Of a stretch of DNA of 64,000 nt, positions 1 to 7,748 are shown piece after piece (the stretch's first letter is position 1; every line of letters starts with the position of its first letter). This DNA is from Labrys okinawensis (GTDB lineage Bacteria; Pseudomonadota; Alphaproteobacteria; Rhizobiales; Labraceae). The position numbers and the translations under genes are program-made. A model generated the notes under the pieces. It was not told where the DNA came from. It did no database searches and worked only from the letters and a program-made list of their open reading frames with translations. The DNA lies in contig NZ_PUEJ01000001.1 of the NCBI RefSeq assembly GCF_002982075.1, positions 620,001-684,000 on the forward strand, written 5' to 3'.

Positions 1-63
1 CAGTACGACAGCCGAAAATACGCCCGAACACACGCTCCTGCTCAGTTTCTTCAGCATTGTCAT
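1..63 (-). CDS. Start of a periplasmic binding protein, probably of the adjoining osmoprotectant ABC transporter (partial)
   Basis: Only the first 21 codons are inside the window. They read MTMLKKLSRS and continue into a hydrophobic stretch (VCSGVFSAVVL), which is the beginning of a Sec signal peptide. A good ribosome site (AGAGGGAAAG) lies just ahead of the ATG at 63; a second in-frame ATG is two codons further on. The gene begins 31 bases after the last permease gene. Osmoprotectant transporters of the OpuC/YehZYXW type consist of two permeases, one ATPase and one binding protein, and the binding protein is the component still missing here. The assignment therefore rests on position plus the signal peptide and is inference. 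Confidence 0.6.
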   Translation of the reverse strand, partial: MTMLKKLSRSVCSGVFSAVVL

Positions 64-94
64 CGTCTTTCCCTCTGTTGCTTGTTGCCGCCGT

Positions 95-859
95 TCAGCG
101 CAGCGGATTGATGCCTCGCGGGACGAGGTAGTATTGCAGGCGGCCGACCAGGAAATCGGTCAGCACGGCCAGGATTGCGGTGGGAATGGCGCCGGCGAGC
201 ATCATCGGCAGCTCGTCGAGGGCGATTCCGGTGAAGATCAGCTCGCCGAGGCTGCCGGCGCCGATCAGGAAGGCCAGCGGAGCGGAACCGACGCAGATGG
301 CCAGCGCGGTGCGGATGCCGCCGAAGATGACGAACAGCGCGTTGGGCAATTCCACCCGCCACAGGGTCTGCAGCGGCGTCATGCCCATGCCGCGCGCGGC
401 TTCCAGGAGATGGGGCGGGACAGCCCTGAGCCCCGCATAGGTGTTGCGCACGATCGGCAGCAAGGTGGCCGCCCACAGGCCGAACACGGACGGCAGGGTG
501 CCGATGCCGAGCCAGGTCATCGACAAAGCGAGGATGGCGAGAGTCGGGATCGTGCTGCCCAGATTGAAGATCTGCATCACGAATTCGGAGAACCGCCGGA
601 GGGCCGGCCGTGACAGCAGGATGCCCACGGGAACGGCGGTCAGGATGGCGAGCCCGCCCGCCCAGGCCACCAGCTCGACATGCTGCAGGCTCAGATAGGT
701 GATGTCGTCCCAATAAGCGAGGATCTCGCCCGCCATGCCGCTGAGCCACAGCCAGAGACAGATGGCGAGCAGCACCGCCCACATCGCCAGCGGCACCCAG
801 AGATGCGAACGCCTCGGGGCGCCCTGACCGGTCGCAATGGTTGCCGCCGGCCCGCTCAT
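95..859 (-). CDS. Osmoprotectant (glycine betaine/choline-type) ABC transporter permease
   Basis: A 254-residue inner-membrane permease with about six hydrophobic segments. The BPD_transp_1 EAA loop is visible around residues 150-170 (LLEAARGMGMTPLQTLWRVE), as in OpuCB/OpuCD and YehW/YehY. It is the second permease of the operon. Its ATG overlaps the stop of the ATPase gene in an ATGA, which points to translational coupling. A periplasmic binding protein would deliver a betaine-like solute, and the CBS-ATPase would energise import. The exact substrate cannot be read from the sequence. The neighbouring MttB-family and dimethylglycine-dehydrogenase-like genes suggest uptake of a methylated amine as a nutrient rather than only for osmoprotection. 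Confidence 0.88.
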   Translation of the reverse strand: MSGPAATIATGQGAPRRSHLWVPLAMWAVLLAICLWLWLSGMAGEILAYWDDITYLSLQHVELVAWAGGLAILTAVPVGILLSRPALRRFSEFVMQIFNLGSTIPTLAILALSMTWLGIGTLPSVFGLWAATLLPIVRNTYAGLRAVPPHLLEAARGMGMTPLQTLWRVELPNALFVIFGGIRTALAICVGSAPLAFLIGAGSLGELIFTGIALDELPMMLAGAIPTAILAVLTDFLVGRLQYYLVPRGINPLR

Positions 860-1974
860 CCCGTCTCTCCGGCGTGGCTGAGGCTGGCGACGATCGAGCG
901 ATAGGTCAGGACACCCTTGAGCTGTCCGGCCTCGTCCACGCAGGGCAGCACCGGCATGTCCTGGGCGAACATCGAGGCCACTGCATTGCGCAGGTCCGAA
1001 TGGAGCGAGGCCGTGGTCTCGACCGGACGCGCATGCTCGCCCACCGTTCCCGCCGCAGTCCTGGCGCGGTCGAGTGCGAGCAGGCCTTGAGGCTTGCCGT
1101 CCGCCGTGACCACGATGATGGCCTGCTGGCCCGAGGCCTGCATTTTCTCGAGCGCGAGCGCGATCGGATCCTCGGCCCGCACCGCATCGAACCGGGCGGT
1201 CATCGCCTCTCCCGCCGTGACGAGCCGCAGGCGCTTGAGAGCGCGGTCGGAGCCGAGGAAATTCTCGATAAAGGCATTGGCCGGCCTGGCCAGCAGTGCG
1301 TCGGGGCTGGCATATTGTTCCAGGCGCCCGCTACGGAAGATGGCGATCTTGTCCGCCATCTTCACCGCCTCGTCGAGATCGTGCGAGACGAAGATGATGG
1401 TCTTGCGGATCGCCTGCTGCATCTTCAGGAACTCGTCCTGGATCACCTCGCGGTTGATCGGATCGATCGCGCCGAAGGGCTCGTCCATCAGCATGACCGG
1501 CGGATCGGCGGCGAGCGCGCGCAGCACGCCGACACGCTGCTGCTGGCCGCCGGACAGTTCACGCGGATAGCGGCTGAGGAAAAGATCGGGCTGCATGCCC
1601 ACCAGTTCGAGCAGTTCGCCCGCCCGGGCGCGCGATTTCCTGCGGTCCCAGCCGAGCAGATCGGGCACCACGCAGATGTTCTCGCAGATGGTCTTGTTGG
1701 GAAACAGCCCGATCTGCTGGATGACGTAACCGATCGAGCGGCGCAGCTGGATCGGGTCGGTCGCGCTGGTATCCTTGCCGTCGATATAGACCTTGCCGCT
1801 GGTGGGCTGGATCAGGCGGTTGATCATCTTCATGGTCGTGGTCTTGCCGCAGCCCGACGGCCCCAACAGCACGCAGATCTCGCCCGCCGGCAGGTCGAGA
1901 TTGATGTCGTCGACGGCGACGAAGGGCTTGCCCGCGGTTTCGAAGGTCTTGGTGAGATGTTCGAGACGGATCAT
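856..1974 (-). CDS. Osmoprotectant ABC transporter ATP-binding protein with C-terminal CBS domains
   Basis: 372 residues if translation starts at the ATG at 1974 (MIRLEHLTKTF), which overlaps the upstream permease stop in an ATGA. A longer frame exists upstream but would run into that permease. The Walker A motif (GPSGCGKTT) is at residues 38-46; the signature LSGGQQQR and Walker B (VMLMDEPFGAID) follow. The C-terminal third, roughly residues 250-370, forms a CBS pair, the arrangement of OpuA/OpuC/ProV-type ATPases in which CBS domains sense ionic strength. It energises the two flanking permeases. Confidence 0.9.
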   Translation of the reverse strand: MIRLEHLTKTFETAGKPFVAVDDINLDLPAGEICVLLGPSGCGKTTTMKMINRLIQPTSGKVYIDGKDTSATDPIQLRRSIGYVIQQIGLFPNKTICENICVVPDLLGWDRRKSRARAGELLELVGMQPDLFLSRYPRELSGGQQQRVGVLRALAADPPVMLMDEPFGAIDPINREVIQDEFLKMQQAIRKTIIFVSHDLDEAVKMADKIAIFRSGRLEQYASPDALLARPANAFIENFLGSDRALKRLRLVTAGEAMTARFDAVRAEDPIALALEKMQASGQQAIIVVTADGKPQGLLALDRARTAAGTVGEHARPVETTASLHSDLRNAVASMFAQDMPVLPCVDEAGQLKGVLTYRSIVASLSHAGETG

Positions 1975-2636
1975 CGGCTTGCTCCGCCCTTGATGCCCTT
2001 GGAAGTCAGCAGCCACTGCACCAGAGCGAGAAGCAGGTCTGCGGCGATTGCCAGGAGAGACACGGCCAAGGCTCCCGTGATCAGCTGCCGCGGATCGGAT
2101 TGGCTGATGCCGCGCGAGATGAAGGTGCCGAGCCCCCCGGCGCCGATATAGGCGGCGATGGCGGTCACTCCGATATTCATGACCACGGCCGTGCGCACCC
2201 CCGCCATGATCACGGGCACCGCAAGAGGTATCTCGACCTGGCGCAGCCGCTGGCCTGTGCTCATGCCCATGCCCGTCGCCGCCTCCCGCAAGGCCGGATC
2301 GACATTGGCTATGGCGGTATAGGTGTTGCGGATGATCGGCAGCTGCGAATAGAGGATCACGGCGATCACCGCCGGCACGTAGCCGATGCCGTGGCCGAGC
2401 GGCGACAGCAGCGGAATCATCAGTCCGAACAAAGCGATGGACGGCACGGTGATCATGATCGAGGCGAGATAGAGCACGGCGTCGGCAGCGGTTTTGGACT
2501 GTGTGATCGCAATGCCGATCGGCACCGCCGTGGCGATGGCGATGCTCACCGCCACGAAGACGATGGAAATGTGCTCGAGTGCCCTGGCACCGATCACGTG
2601 GAGATTGTCGGAGATGAAGGTCAGGATTTCCATCAT
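1971..2636 (-). CDS. Osmoprotectant ABC transporter permease (first permease of the operon)
   Basis: 221 residues from ATG-ATG at 2636/2633 (MMEILTFISDN). The frame is open to 2726, but the extra N-terminus is charged and unlike the family. About six membrane segments and an EAA loop (LREAATGMGMSTGQRLRQVE) mark it as a BPD_transp_1 permease of the OpuCB/YehW group. It ends in an ATGA overlap with the ATPase gene and begins about 55 bases after the isochorismatase-like gene on the same strand, so it may belong to one long transcript starting near 7570. No strong ribosome site is visible at either ATG, which leaves the start uncertain. Confidence 0.85.
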   Translation of the reverse strand: MMEILTFISDNLHVIGARALEHISIVFVAVSIAIATAVPIGIAITQSKTAADAVLYLASIMITVPSIALFGLMIPLLSPLGHGIGYVPAVIAVILYSQLPIIRNTYTAIANVDPALREAATGMGMSTGQRLRQVEIPLAVPVIMAGVRTAVVMNIGVTAIAAYIGAGGLGTFISRGISQSDPRQLITGALAVSLLAIAADLLLALVQWLLTSKGIKGGASR

Positions 2637-2691
2637 GCCGATGCGCCGCGATCCTCGTTTGTCTTCGTCGTTCGAACCCGCAAACCGCTCC

Positions 2692-3372
2692 TCAAAGTTC
2701 CGCGTAGAGACCGGAGGCATTCTCATAGGTGAAACGCAGGGGCACCGAGCCCTGGACCTGCCAGGCCTCGACCGGCGTGCCCTCGATCAGGCGGCAGGCG
2801 TCGTCGGTCGATACCACCGCGCCGCCATAGAGCCGGTTCGCCAGATTGAGGATGGCGGTCTGGTGCATGGCGGTGCTGGCGGTGCCGCAGGCATCCTTGA
2901 CCAGGAGCACGTGGAAGCCGAGCGCCACGGCATCCTTGACCGTCGCATCGACGCAGGCCTCGGTCCACACCCCCGCGATGGCCAGCCATTCGATACCCTT
3001 GCGCCGCAATTCTTCTGCCGGCGAACTGGCACCGAACAGGCTCGGCTCCGATTTGAAGACGACCGCCTCTCCCGCCGCCGGCGCCACTTCGGCGCAGATG
3101 GCGATGTTGGGATCGTCCTTGTCGCTGAAGGCCGAGCGTCCGTCGGGTTGCAGCGGATGGAAGGGACGGCCGGGCGCCGCGGGATCGACGATATAGGCGG
3201 CGTGGTAGAGTGGCACGCCGTGCCGGCGGGCCGTATCCTGCAGGCGGCGCGCCTGCGCCAGGACGCCGGCATAGCCTTCGACCAGATAGCGCGGATCGGC
3301 CCGATGCTCCTCCTGGAGATCGATGAAGATGGCCGCCATCTTGCCGGTGTCGATACGCAGCGTCCGTTTCAC
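2692..3372 (-). CDS. Isochorismatase-family cysteine hydrolase
   Basis: 226 residues starting with GTG, directly after the stop of the M24 gene (TGAGTG), so the two are almost certainly co-translated. The Asp-Lys-Cys triad of the family is visible: D18 (IFIDLQ), K107 (VVFKSE) and C140 (TEACVDATVKDA). The family contains nicotinamidases, N-carbamoylsarcosine amidohydrolases and isochorismatases. Given the dimethylglycine/sarcosine-dehydrogenase-like gene nearby, an amidase acting on an N-methylated amino-acid derivative is an attractive guess, but nothing in the sequence fixes the substrate. No signal peptide is seen, so it is cytoplasmic. Confidence 0.82.
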   Translation of the reverse strand: MKRTLRIDTGKMAAIFIDLQEEHRADPRYLVEGYAGVLAQARRLQDTARRHGVPLYHAAYIVDPAAPGRPFHPLQPDGRSAFSDKDDPNIAICAEVAPAAGEAVVFKSEPSLFGASSPAEELRRKGIEWLAIAGVWTEACVDATVKDAVALGFHVLLVKDACGTASTAMHQTAILNLANRLYGGAVVSTDDACRLIEGTPVEAWQVQGSVPLRFTYENASGLYAEL

Positions 3373-4677
3373 TCAGATTGGTCCTTCCAGGAATTCGTCT
3401 TCATAGGGAAAGCGCGACAGGAGTTCCGTGCCGGTCTCGGTGATGAGGATCTCGTCTTCGAGCTTGACGCCTTCGCGCCCGCCCTTCTCGCCGATATAGC
3501 TTTCCACCGAGACGACCATCCCGGGCACCAGGTGCCCGTCGCGGCCATAGGTTTCGTAGTCCATTGAATGGGCGATGAACGGCGTTTCTCCATGCATGCC
3601 GACGCCGTGCATCACCGAGGTATAGCGCTGGTCGACGAAACGCTCTGGGATCTTCCAGGCCTTCTCGGCGATCTCGCGGAAGGCCATGCCCGGCTTCACG
3701 ACGCCGATATTGTGCTGCACCTGGTCGTAGGACATGCGGTACAGCATCTTCTGATAGGTCGTCGGCTTGCCCGGGCCGCAGCGGAAGGTGCGGGAGAAAT
3801 CGGAATAGTAGCCGTAGCAGCCGATCGTGTCGGTATCGAGGGCCACCAGCTCACCCGGGCGGATCTTGCGCCCGCTCGCCTCGTTGAACCAGGGATTGGT
3901 GCGCTGGCCCGAGCTCAAAAGGCGCGTCTCGATAAATTCGCCGCCCTGCCGGATCACCTCGTGATACATGATGGCGAAGAGTTCGTTCTCCGAAACGCCC
4001 GGCTTGATCGCCTCCCGGACCGCGGCGACGGCCGCTTCGGCCCCCGCCATCGAAACCTGGAGGCACTTGACCTCCTCGGGCGTCTTGACGGCGCGCACCG
4101 CCAGGATCTCCCCCTGGCAGTCTCTCACATCGCAGCCGCGTTTTTGCAGCGCCAGCGCCTGCAGATGACTGCAGCGGTCGAGGCCGAGCTTCATCGACCC
4201 GCCGCCATGGCTTCGCAGAAGCTCGGCGATCTCGTCGGCGAAGGGGCCGGCCGTCTCGTCGTCCCGGCCGGAGACCGACGACCAGACCAGCTTGGAAGGC
4301 CTGGCTTCGTCGACCGTGTCGAGCACCATCGAGACATGATAGCTCTGCGGATATTCGAACAGGACGATCGGTCCCTCGGTGGGGACAAAGAAATAGCGCG
4401 TGGAGTTGCGTAGGAAATAGCCGAACATATTGCGCGAGCCGGTGGCATAGCGCTGGTTGTAGGGGTCGAACAGCACGACAGCCCCGTAGCCCGCCTCGGC
4501 CATCCATCGGCGCAGCCGGGCAAGACGGCCCTTGCGCAGGGCATCGGCGTCGATGAAGGAAGGCTCGGTGTCGGAAAGCCACATGCCGCCGGCCGGATCC
4601 GCGGCCGCCGGATGGCGCATGCGATCCTTGAAGTCGACATCCTCGACGCGATCCGGATCGAAAACCACAATGCTCAT
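3373..4677 (-). CDS. M24-family (pita-bread) metalloprotein, DddP-like
   Basis: 434 residues. The segment GGEFIETRLLSSGQRTNPWF and the overall layout resemble DddP, the M24-fold DMSP lyase, more than a true Xaa-Pro dipeptidase. The six metal ligands are all present: D281, D283, D293, H357, E392 and E407. As I recall Ruegeria DddP numbering, each is offset by exactly 14. The residue at the position of the catalytic Asp377 is Gly363, whereas Tyr366 is kept as Tyr352. DMSP cleavage is therefore doubtful. A hydrolase or lyase acting on a betaine-like compound is possible. It heads a tight pair with the isochorismatase-like gene, in a locus with betaine-type transport. Creatinase is a related fold but lacks the metal ligands. 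Confidence 0.75.
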   Translation of the reverse strand: MSIVVFDPDRVEDVDFKDRMRHPAAADPAGGMWLSDTEPSFIDADALRKGRLARLRRWMAEAGYGAVVLFDPYNQRYATGSRNMFGYFLRNSTRYFFVPTEGPIVLFEYPQSYHVSMVLDTVDEARPSKLVWSSVSGRDDETAGPFADEIAELLRSHGGGSMKLGLDRCSHLQALALQKRGCDVRDCQGEILAVRAVKTPEEVKCLQVSMAGAEAAVAAVREAIKPGVSENELFAIMYHEVIRQGGEFIETRLLSSGQRTNPWFNEASGRKIRPGELVALDTDTIGCYGYYSDFSRTFRCGPGKPTTYQKMLYRMSYDQVQHNIGVVKPGMAFREIAEKAWKIPERFVDQRYTSVMHGVGMHGETPFIAHSMDYETYGRDGHLVPGMVVSVESYIGEKGGREGVKLEDEILITETGTELLSRFPYEDEFLEGPI

Positions 4678-4823
4678 GAACAGTCTCCTGTCCGTGGACT
4701 GTGACCAACCGGCGCGCGCATTGTTTGCCTGCTTTCCGCGAAAACTATGCGCGATTCCGCTAGGCGGGATTTTGTGACCTTGCTGCCCGGATCCGGCAGA
4801 GCAGGCGTATATGGATCAATGTT

Positions 4824-4957
4824 GTCATCCCGGACGCGATGCGGCGCGCAGTGACGCTTCGCAGATCCGGGACCGCCCTCAAAATGGAGCGCCTTTCCCG
4901 TCTCGCGGCCCCGTGTCTGCGACGCAGCATTCCATGCTGCATCGCGCACGGGATGAC
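4824..4957. repeat. 134-bp intergenic element with 19-bp terminal inverted repeats
   Basis: The left arm, 4824-4842 (GTCATCCCGGACGCGATGC), and the right arm, 4939-4957, are inverted copies with two mismatches. The interior has no reading frame. It sits in the 307-base gap between the M24 gene and the AraC-type regulator. Elements beginning GTCATCCCGG occur widely between genes in Rhizobiales genomes, which is recollection and not a search. It could act as a hairpin at RNA level, a transcription pause, or be an inactive MITE. The rest of the gap holds the presumed promoter of the M24 gene; no clear -35/-10 boxes were found. Confidence 0.7.
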
Positions 4958-4984
4958 GAGAAAGCTCCATATGCGATCGCCCTC

Positions 4985-6031
4985 TCATGCTCGCGGCGCC
5001 TCCCCCGAGATCGACTTGCGCTGGCGCACCCCCCGGGGCGCGTAGCCGAAGCTGTCCCGGAAGGCCCGGGAGAAATTGGCCGCATTGGCGAAGCCGCAGG
5101 CGAGCGCCACCTCGCCGACCCGCAGGCTCGAATGGGTGAGCAGGTCGGCCGCCCGCCTGAGGCGCAGGCTGCGGTAATAGTGGCTCGGCGTCACGCCGAG
5201 TTCGGCGCGGAAGGAACGTTCGAGCTTGTCGGCCGATACGCCGAGGCGCCGCGCCAGCGCGTCCATGCGCAGGAGATCCTCGACGCAGTCTTCCATGATC
5301 GCCACGGCGGCCAGCACGAGTTCGTCGCCGATCCCGGTGCGCAGGCGCAACGGCATCAGCCGCCGGTCCACGCTCGACCGCAGCGGGCTGTGCACGAACC
5401 ATTCGGCGACCCCGGCCGAGAGCTCGCCGCCATGATCGCGGCCGATCATCTCCAGCATCATGTCGAGACTGCCCACCCCGCCTGCCGCGGTGAAACGGCG
5501 CCGGTCGATGACATAGAGGTCCCGCCGCATGTCGAGACCGGGAAAAGCCTCGCGAAAAGCGGGTTGGCTGGTCCAGTGCAGGGTGCAGGCATGGCCATCG
5601 AGCAATCCGGCCCGGGCCAGCAGGAAAGCCGCGTCGGCGACCGATCCGAGATCGGCGCCAGCGCGCAGGTTGCGGCGGATCCAGGCCATGGCGTCCTCGG
5701 CGACCAGATGATCGGCATCGCCGCCCGAGCACACCACGATGCGATCGACCACGGGGGCATTCCGAACGCCGAAATCGGGCTCGATATGAATGCCATTTGA
5801 GGCCCGCACCTTGGCACCGTCGGGCCCGACCGTGATCCATGAATAGCAGCGCCCGCCCGACAGCGTGTTGGCGGCGCGCAACGGCTCGATCACCGAGCTG
5901 AACGCCATCAGCGGAAAGCCCGGAAACATCAGCACGGCAAAGCGGATCGTCTCGCCGACCGGCTTTTCGTTCAGCCTCGTTTCCATGGCATCGATCCCTT
6001 CCGCTTTCGCATGCCGAGCCTTGCGCGGCAT
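4985..6031 (-). CDS. GlxA/GbdR-type AraC family regulator (GATase1-like domain plus AraC HTH)
   Basis: 348 residues from ATG 6031, or 333 from ATG 5986. The N-terminal DJ-1/PfpI-like domain (FAVLMFPGFPLMAFSSVIEP) spans about residues 30-200. The C-terminal AraC DNA-binding domain covers about 240-335, with the second helix-turn-helix at GEVALACGFANAANFSRAFR. This architecture and the start motif match GbdR/CdhR regulators, which activate glycine-betaine, dimethylglycine or carnitine catabolism in pseudomonads. It begins 3 bases after the mttB-like stop, so it is probably co-transcribed with it. Its role as betaine-responsive activator of this locus is inference from family and neighbours. Confidence 0.85.
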   Translation of the reverse strand: MPRKARHAKAEGIDAMETRLNEKPVGETIRFAVLMFPGFPLMAFSSVIEPLRAANTLSGGRCYSWITVGPDGAKVRASNGIHIEPDFGVRNAPVVDRIVVCSGGDADHLVAEDAMAWIRRNLRAGADLGSVADAAFLLARAGLLDGHACTLHWTSQPAFREAFPGLDMRRDLYVIDRRRFTAAGGVGSLDMMLEMIGRDHGGELSAGVAEWFVHSPLRSSVDRRLMPLRLRTGIGDELVLAAVAIMEDCVEDLLRMDALARRLGVSADKLERSFRAELGVTPSHYYRSLRLRRAADLLTHSSLRVGEVALACGFANAANFSRAFRDSFGYAPRGVRQRKSISGEAPRA

Positions 6032-6034
6032 GCC

Positions 6035-7570
6035 TCAGGGTTCTCCGGCACCGATCTCAGCGCGCCGGCGGGTGATATAGACCTCGAGCTCCTCGCGAAC
6101 GGCTTCGTCCATCGCGGGCTCCTGATAGTCCCGCAATGCTTGCTGCCAGAGGCCGGTCGCCCGCTCGAGCGCGTCACGCGCCCCTGCCTCCTGCCAGCTG
6201 CCATAGTTCTGCCAATTGGAGAGCATCGGCTGATAGAAGGCGGTTTCGTAGCGCGACATCGTGTGTTCGCTGCCGAAGAAATGCCCTCCGGCCGGCACGG
6301 CCTTGATCGCCTCGAAGCCGAGATCATCCTCCTCGAAGGGCATCGGCCGCAGGAACTCCATCATGTTCTGGAGGATCTCGACGTCGAGGACGAGCTTCTC
6401 ATAGGACGCCGTGAGGCCGCCCTCCAGCCAGCCGGCGGCATGATAGATCAGATTGGCCCCGCCCAGGACCGCGCCCCAGGTCGCCATCTCCGTCTCATAG
6501 GCGGCCTGCAGGTCGACGGCGTTGGAGGCATTGGCATTGGAGGTGCGGTAGGGCAGGCCATAACGCCGCGCCAGCTGGCCGGCGATGATGTTGGCCTTGG
6601 TGTTCTCGGGCGTGCCGAAGGCCGGCGCACCCGAGCGCATGTCGACATTGGAGGTGAAGGCCCCGTACATCACCGGCGTGCCTGGATTGACGAGCTGCGT
6701 CAGCACGACCCCGAACAGGGCCTCGGCATTCTGCTGGCACAAGGCGGCTGCCAAAGTCACCGGCGTCATCGCGCCCATCAGCGTGAAGGGGGTGACCGTC
6801 ACCGGCTGGCCATGCTCGGCCATGGCCATGAGGCCATCCGCCATGGCGTCATCGAAGAGCCGCGGCGAATTGACGGAGATGATGGTGATGACGCCGGGCG
6901 AGGCGCGCATCTCTTCCAGCGTGATGCCTCGGGCGATCGCCATCATATTGATGGCGTCCATGGCACGGCCGCGCCCGATGGCGCTGCAGTGAAAGCTCAG
7001 ATCGCTGAGGGACAAATTGGCCCTGTAGGTGTCGAGATGGCGCGAATTGGCCGGCAGCTCGATCGGCGCGCAGACCTGGTTGCCTAGGATGTGGATGGCG
7101 TTGAAATAATGCGCCAGCCGGGTGAAGTTCTCATAGTCGACGAGATTTCCGGCTCGCCGGCCATTGATGCGGTCATGCACATTGGGCGGCCCGGCCACTA
7201 GGCCGAAGACCAGCGCATTGCCGCCGATCTCGAGCTGCTTGTCGGGGTTGCGACCCGTCAGGGTAAAGCGGCGCGGCGCGGTGCGGAGCGCCTCCTTCAC
7301 CAACGTCTCGTCGATGCGGATGGTCTGGTTCTCCCGGTCGACCAGCGCGCCGGCCTTTTCGAACAGGTCCATCGCCCGCGTGCTCATCACCCGGATGCCG
7401 AGTTCGGAGAGGATGCGCATCGAACTGCGATGCAGCACCTCCATGCGCTCCCGGTCCAGCATCTGCATGGGTGAATAGGGATTCGACACACGCTGCCAGG
7501 GCAGCTGGGGAATGCCCCCGCCCCGCATGCTCCTCGATCGGCGCCCCCCGCTACGCCTGTCCTGTGTCAT
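6035..7570 (-). CDS. MttB-family (non-pyrrolysine) methylamine/betaine methyltransferase
   Basis: 511 residues from ATG 7570; a GTG at 7585 would add five. The protein matches COG5598, the trimethylamine:corrinoid methyltransferase superfamily, across its whole length (for example MSTRAMDLFEKAGALVD near the N-terminus and the barrel segment around ANIIAGQLARRYGLPYRTSN). The reading frame is uninterrupted with no in-frame amber codon, so it is of the non-Pyl branch. That branch includes glycine-betaine (MtgB), proline-betaine (MtpB) and gamma-butyrobetaine (MtcB) methyltransferases. Those enzymes use a partner corrinoid protein, and none is encoded in this window. The gene precedes the AraC-type regulator and diverges from a LysR gene. 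Confidence 0.88.
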   Translation of the reverse strand: MTQDRRSGGRRSRSMRGGGIPQLPWQRVSNPYSPMQMLDRERMEVLHRSSMRILSELGIRVMSTRAMDLFEKAGALVDRENQTIRIDETLVKEALRTAPRRFTLTGRNPDKQLEIGGNALVFGLVAGPPNVHDRINGRRAGNLVDYENFTRLAHYFNAIHILGNQVCAPIELPANSRHLDTYRANLSLSDLSFHCSAIGRGRAMDAINMMAIARGITLEEMRASPGVITIISVNSPRLFDDAMADGLMAMAEHGQPVTVTPFTLMGAMTPVTLAAALCQQNAEALFGVVLTQLVNPGTPVMYGAFTSNVDMRSGAPAFGTPENTKANIIAGQLARRYGLPYRTSNANASNAVDLQAAYETEMATWGAVLGGANLIYHAAGWLEGGLTASYEKLVLDVEILQNMMEFLRPMPFEEDDLGFEAIKAVPAGGHFFGSEHTMSRYETAFYQPMLSNWQNYGSWQEAGARDALERATGLWQQALRDYQEPAMDEAVREELEVYITRRRAEIGAGEP

Positions 7571-7653
7571 GCCCGGTACGCCCACCCTGTTTATTCATCC
7601 GACAACTCGGCATGATAGGTGTGGCGGGACAGGCCTTTCACGCGATTAGTTTG

Positions 7654-7699
7654 GCGGCATTGCCCAAAAAAATTGATGTCATGGCGAAAAGCGGCATTG
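7654..7699. promoter_or_regulatory. Divergent promoter region with a direct repeat GCGGCATTG
   Basis: The 178-base gap between the mttB-like gene and the LysR gene must hold promoters for both directions. The nonamer GCGGCATTG occurs at 7654-7662 and again at 7691-7699, 37 bases apart, flanking an A-rich run. This could be part of a LysR or AraC binding region. No perfect T-N11-A palindrome was found, so the assignment is tentative. Confidence 0.3.
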
Positions 7700-7748
7700 A
7701 ATAGGTCGGCGGAGCTGGACTAGCCTCCGGCAAACATCAAGAGCCGCC

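Noticed and set aside
841-2151. Long plus-strand frame opposite the osmoprotectant ATPase
   Set aside because: Its translation is rich in His/Arg/Asp with no domain, and the minus strand encodes a clear ABC ATPase.
3373-4677. Creatinase or Xaa-Pro dipeptidase as name for the M24 protein
   Set aside because: Creatinase lost the metal ligands that are all present here, and the sequence around residues 246-265 follows DddP rather than prolidase. I keep a DddP-like label without claiming DMSP lyase activity.
6035-7570. Pyrrolysine-containing MttB
   Set aside because: The frame is full-length and uninterrupted, so no in-frame amber codon exists.
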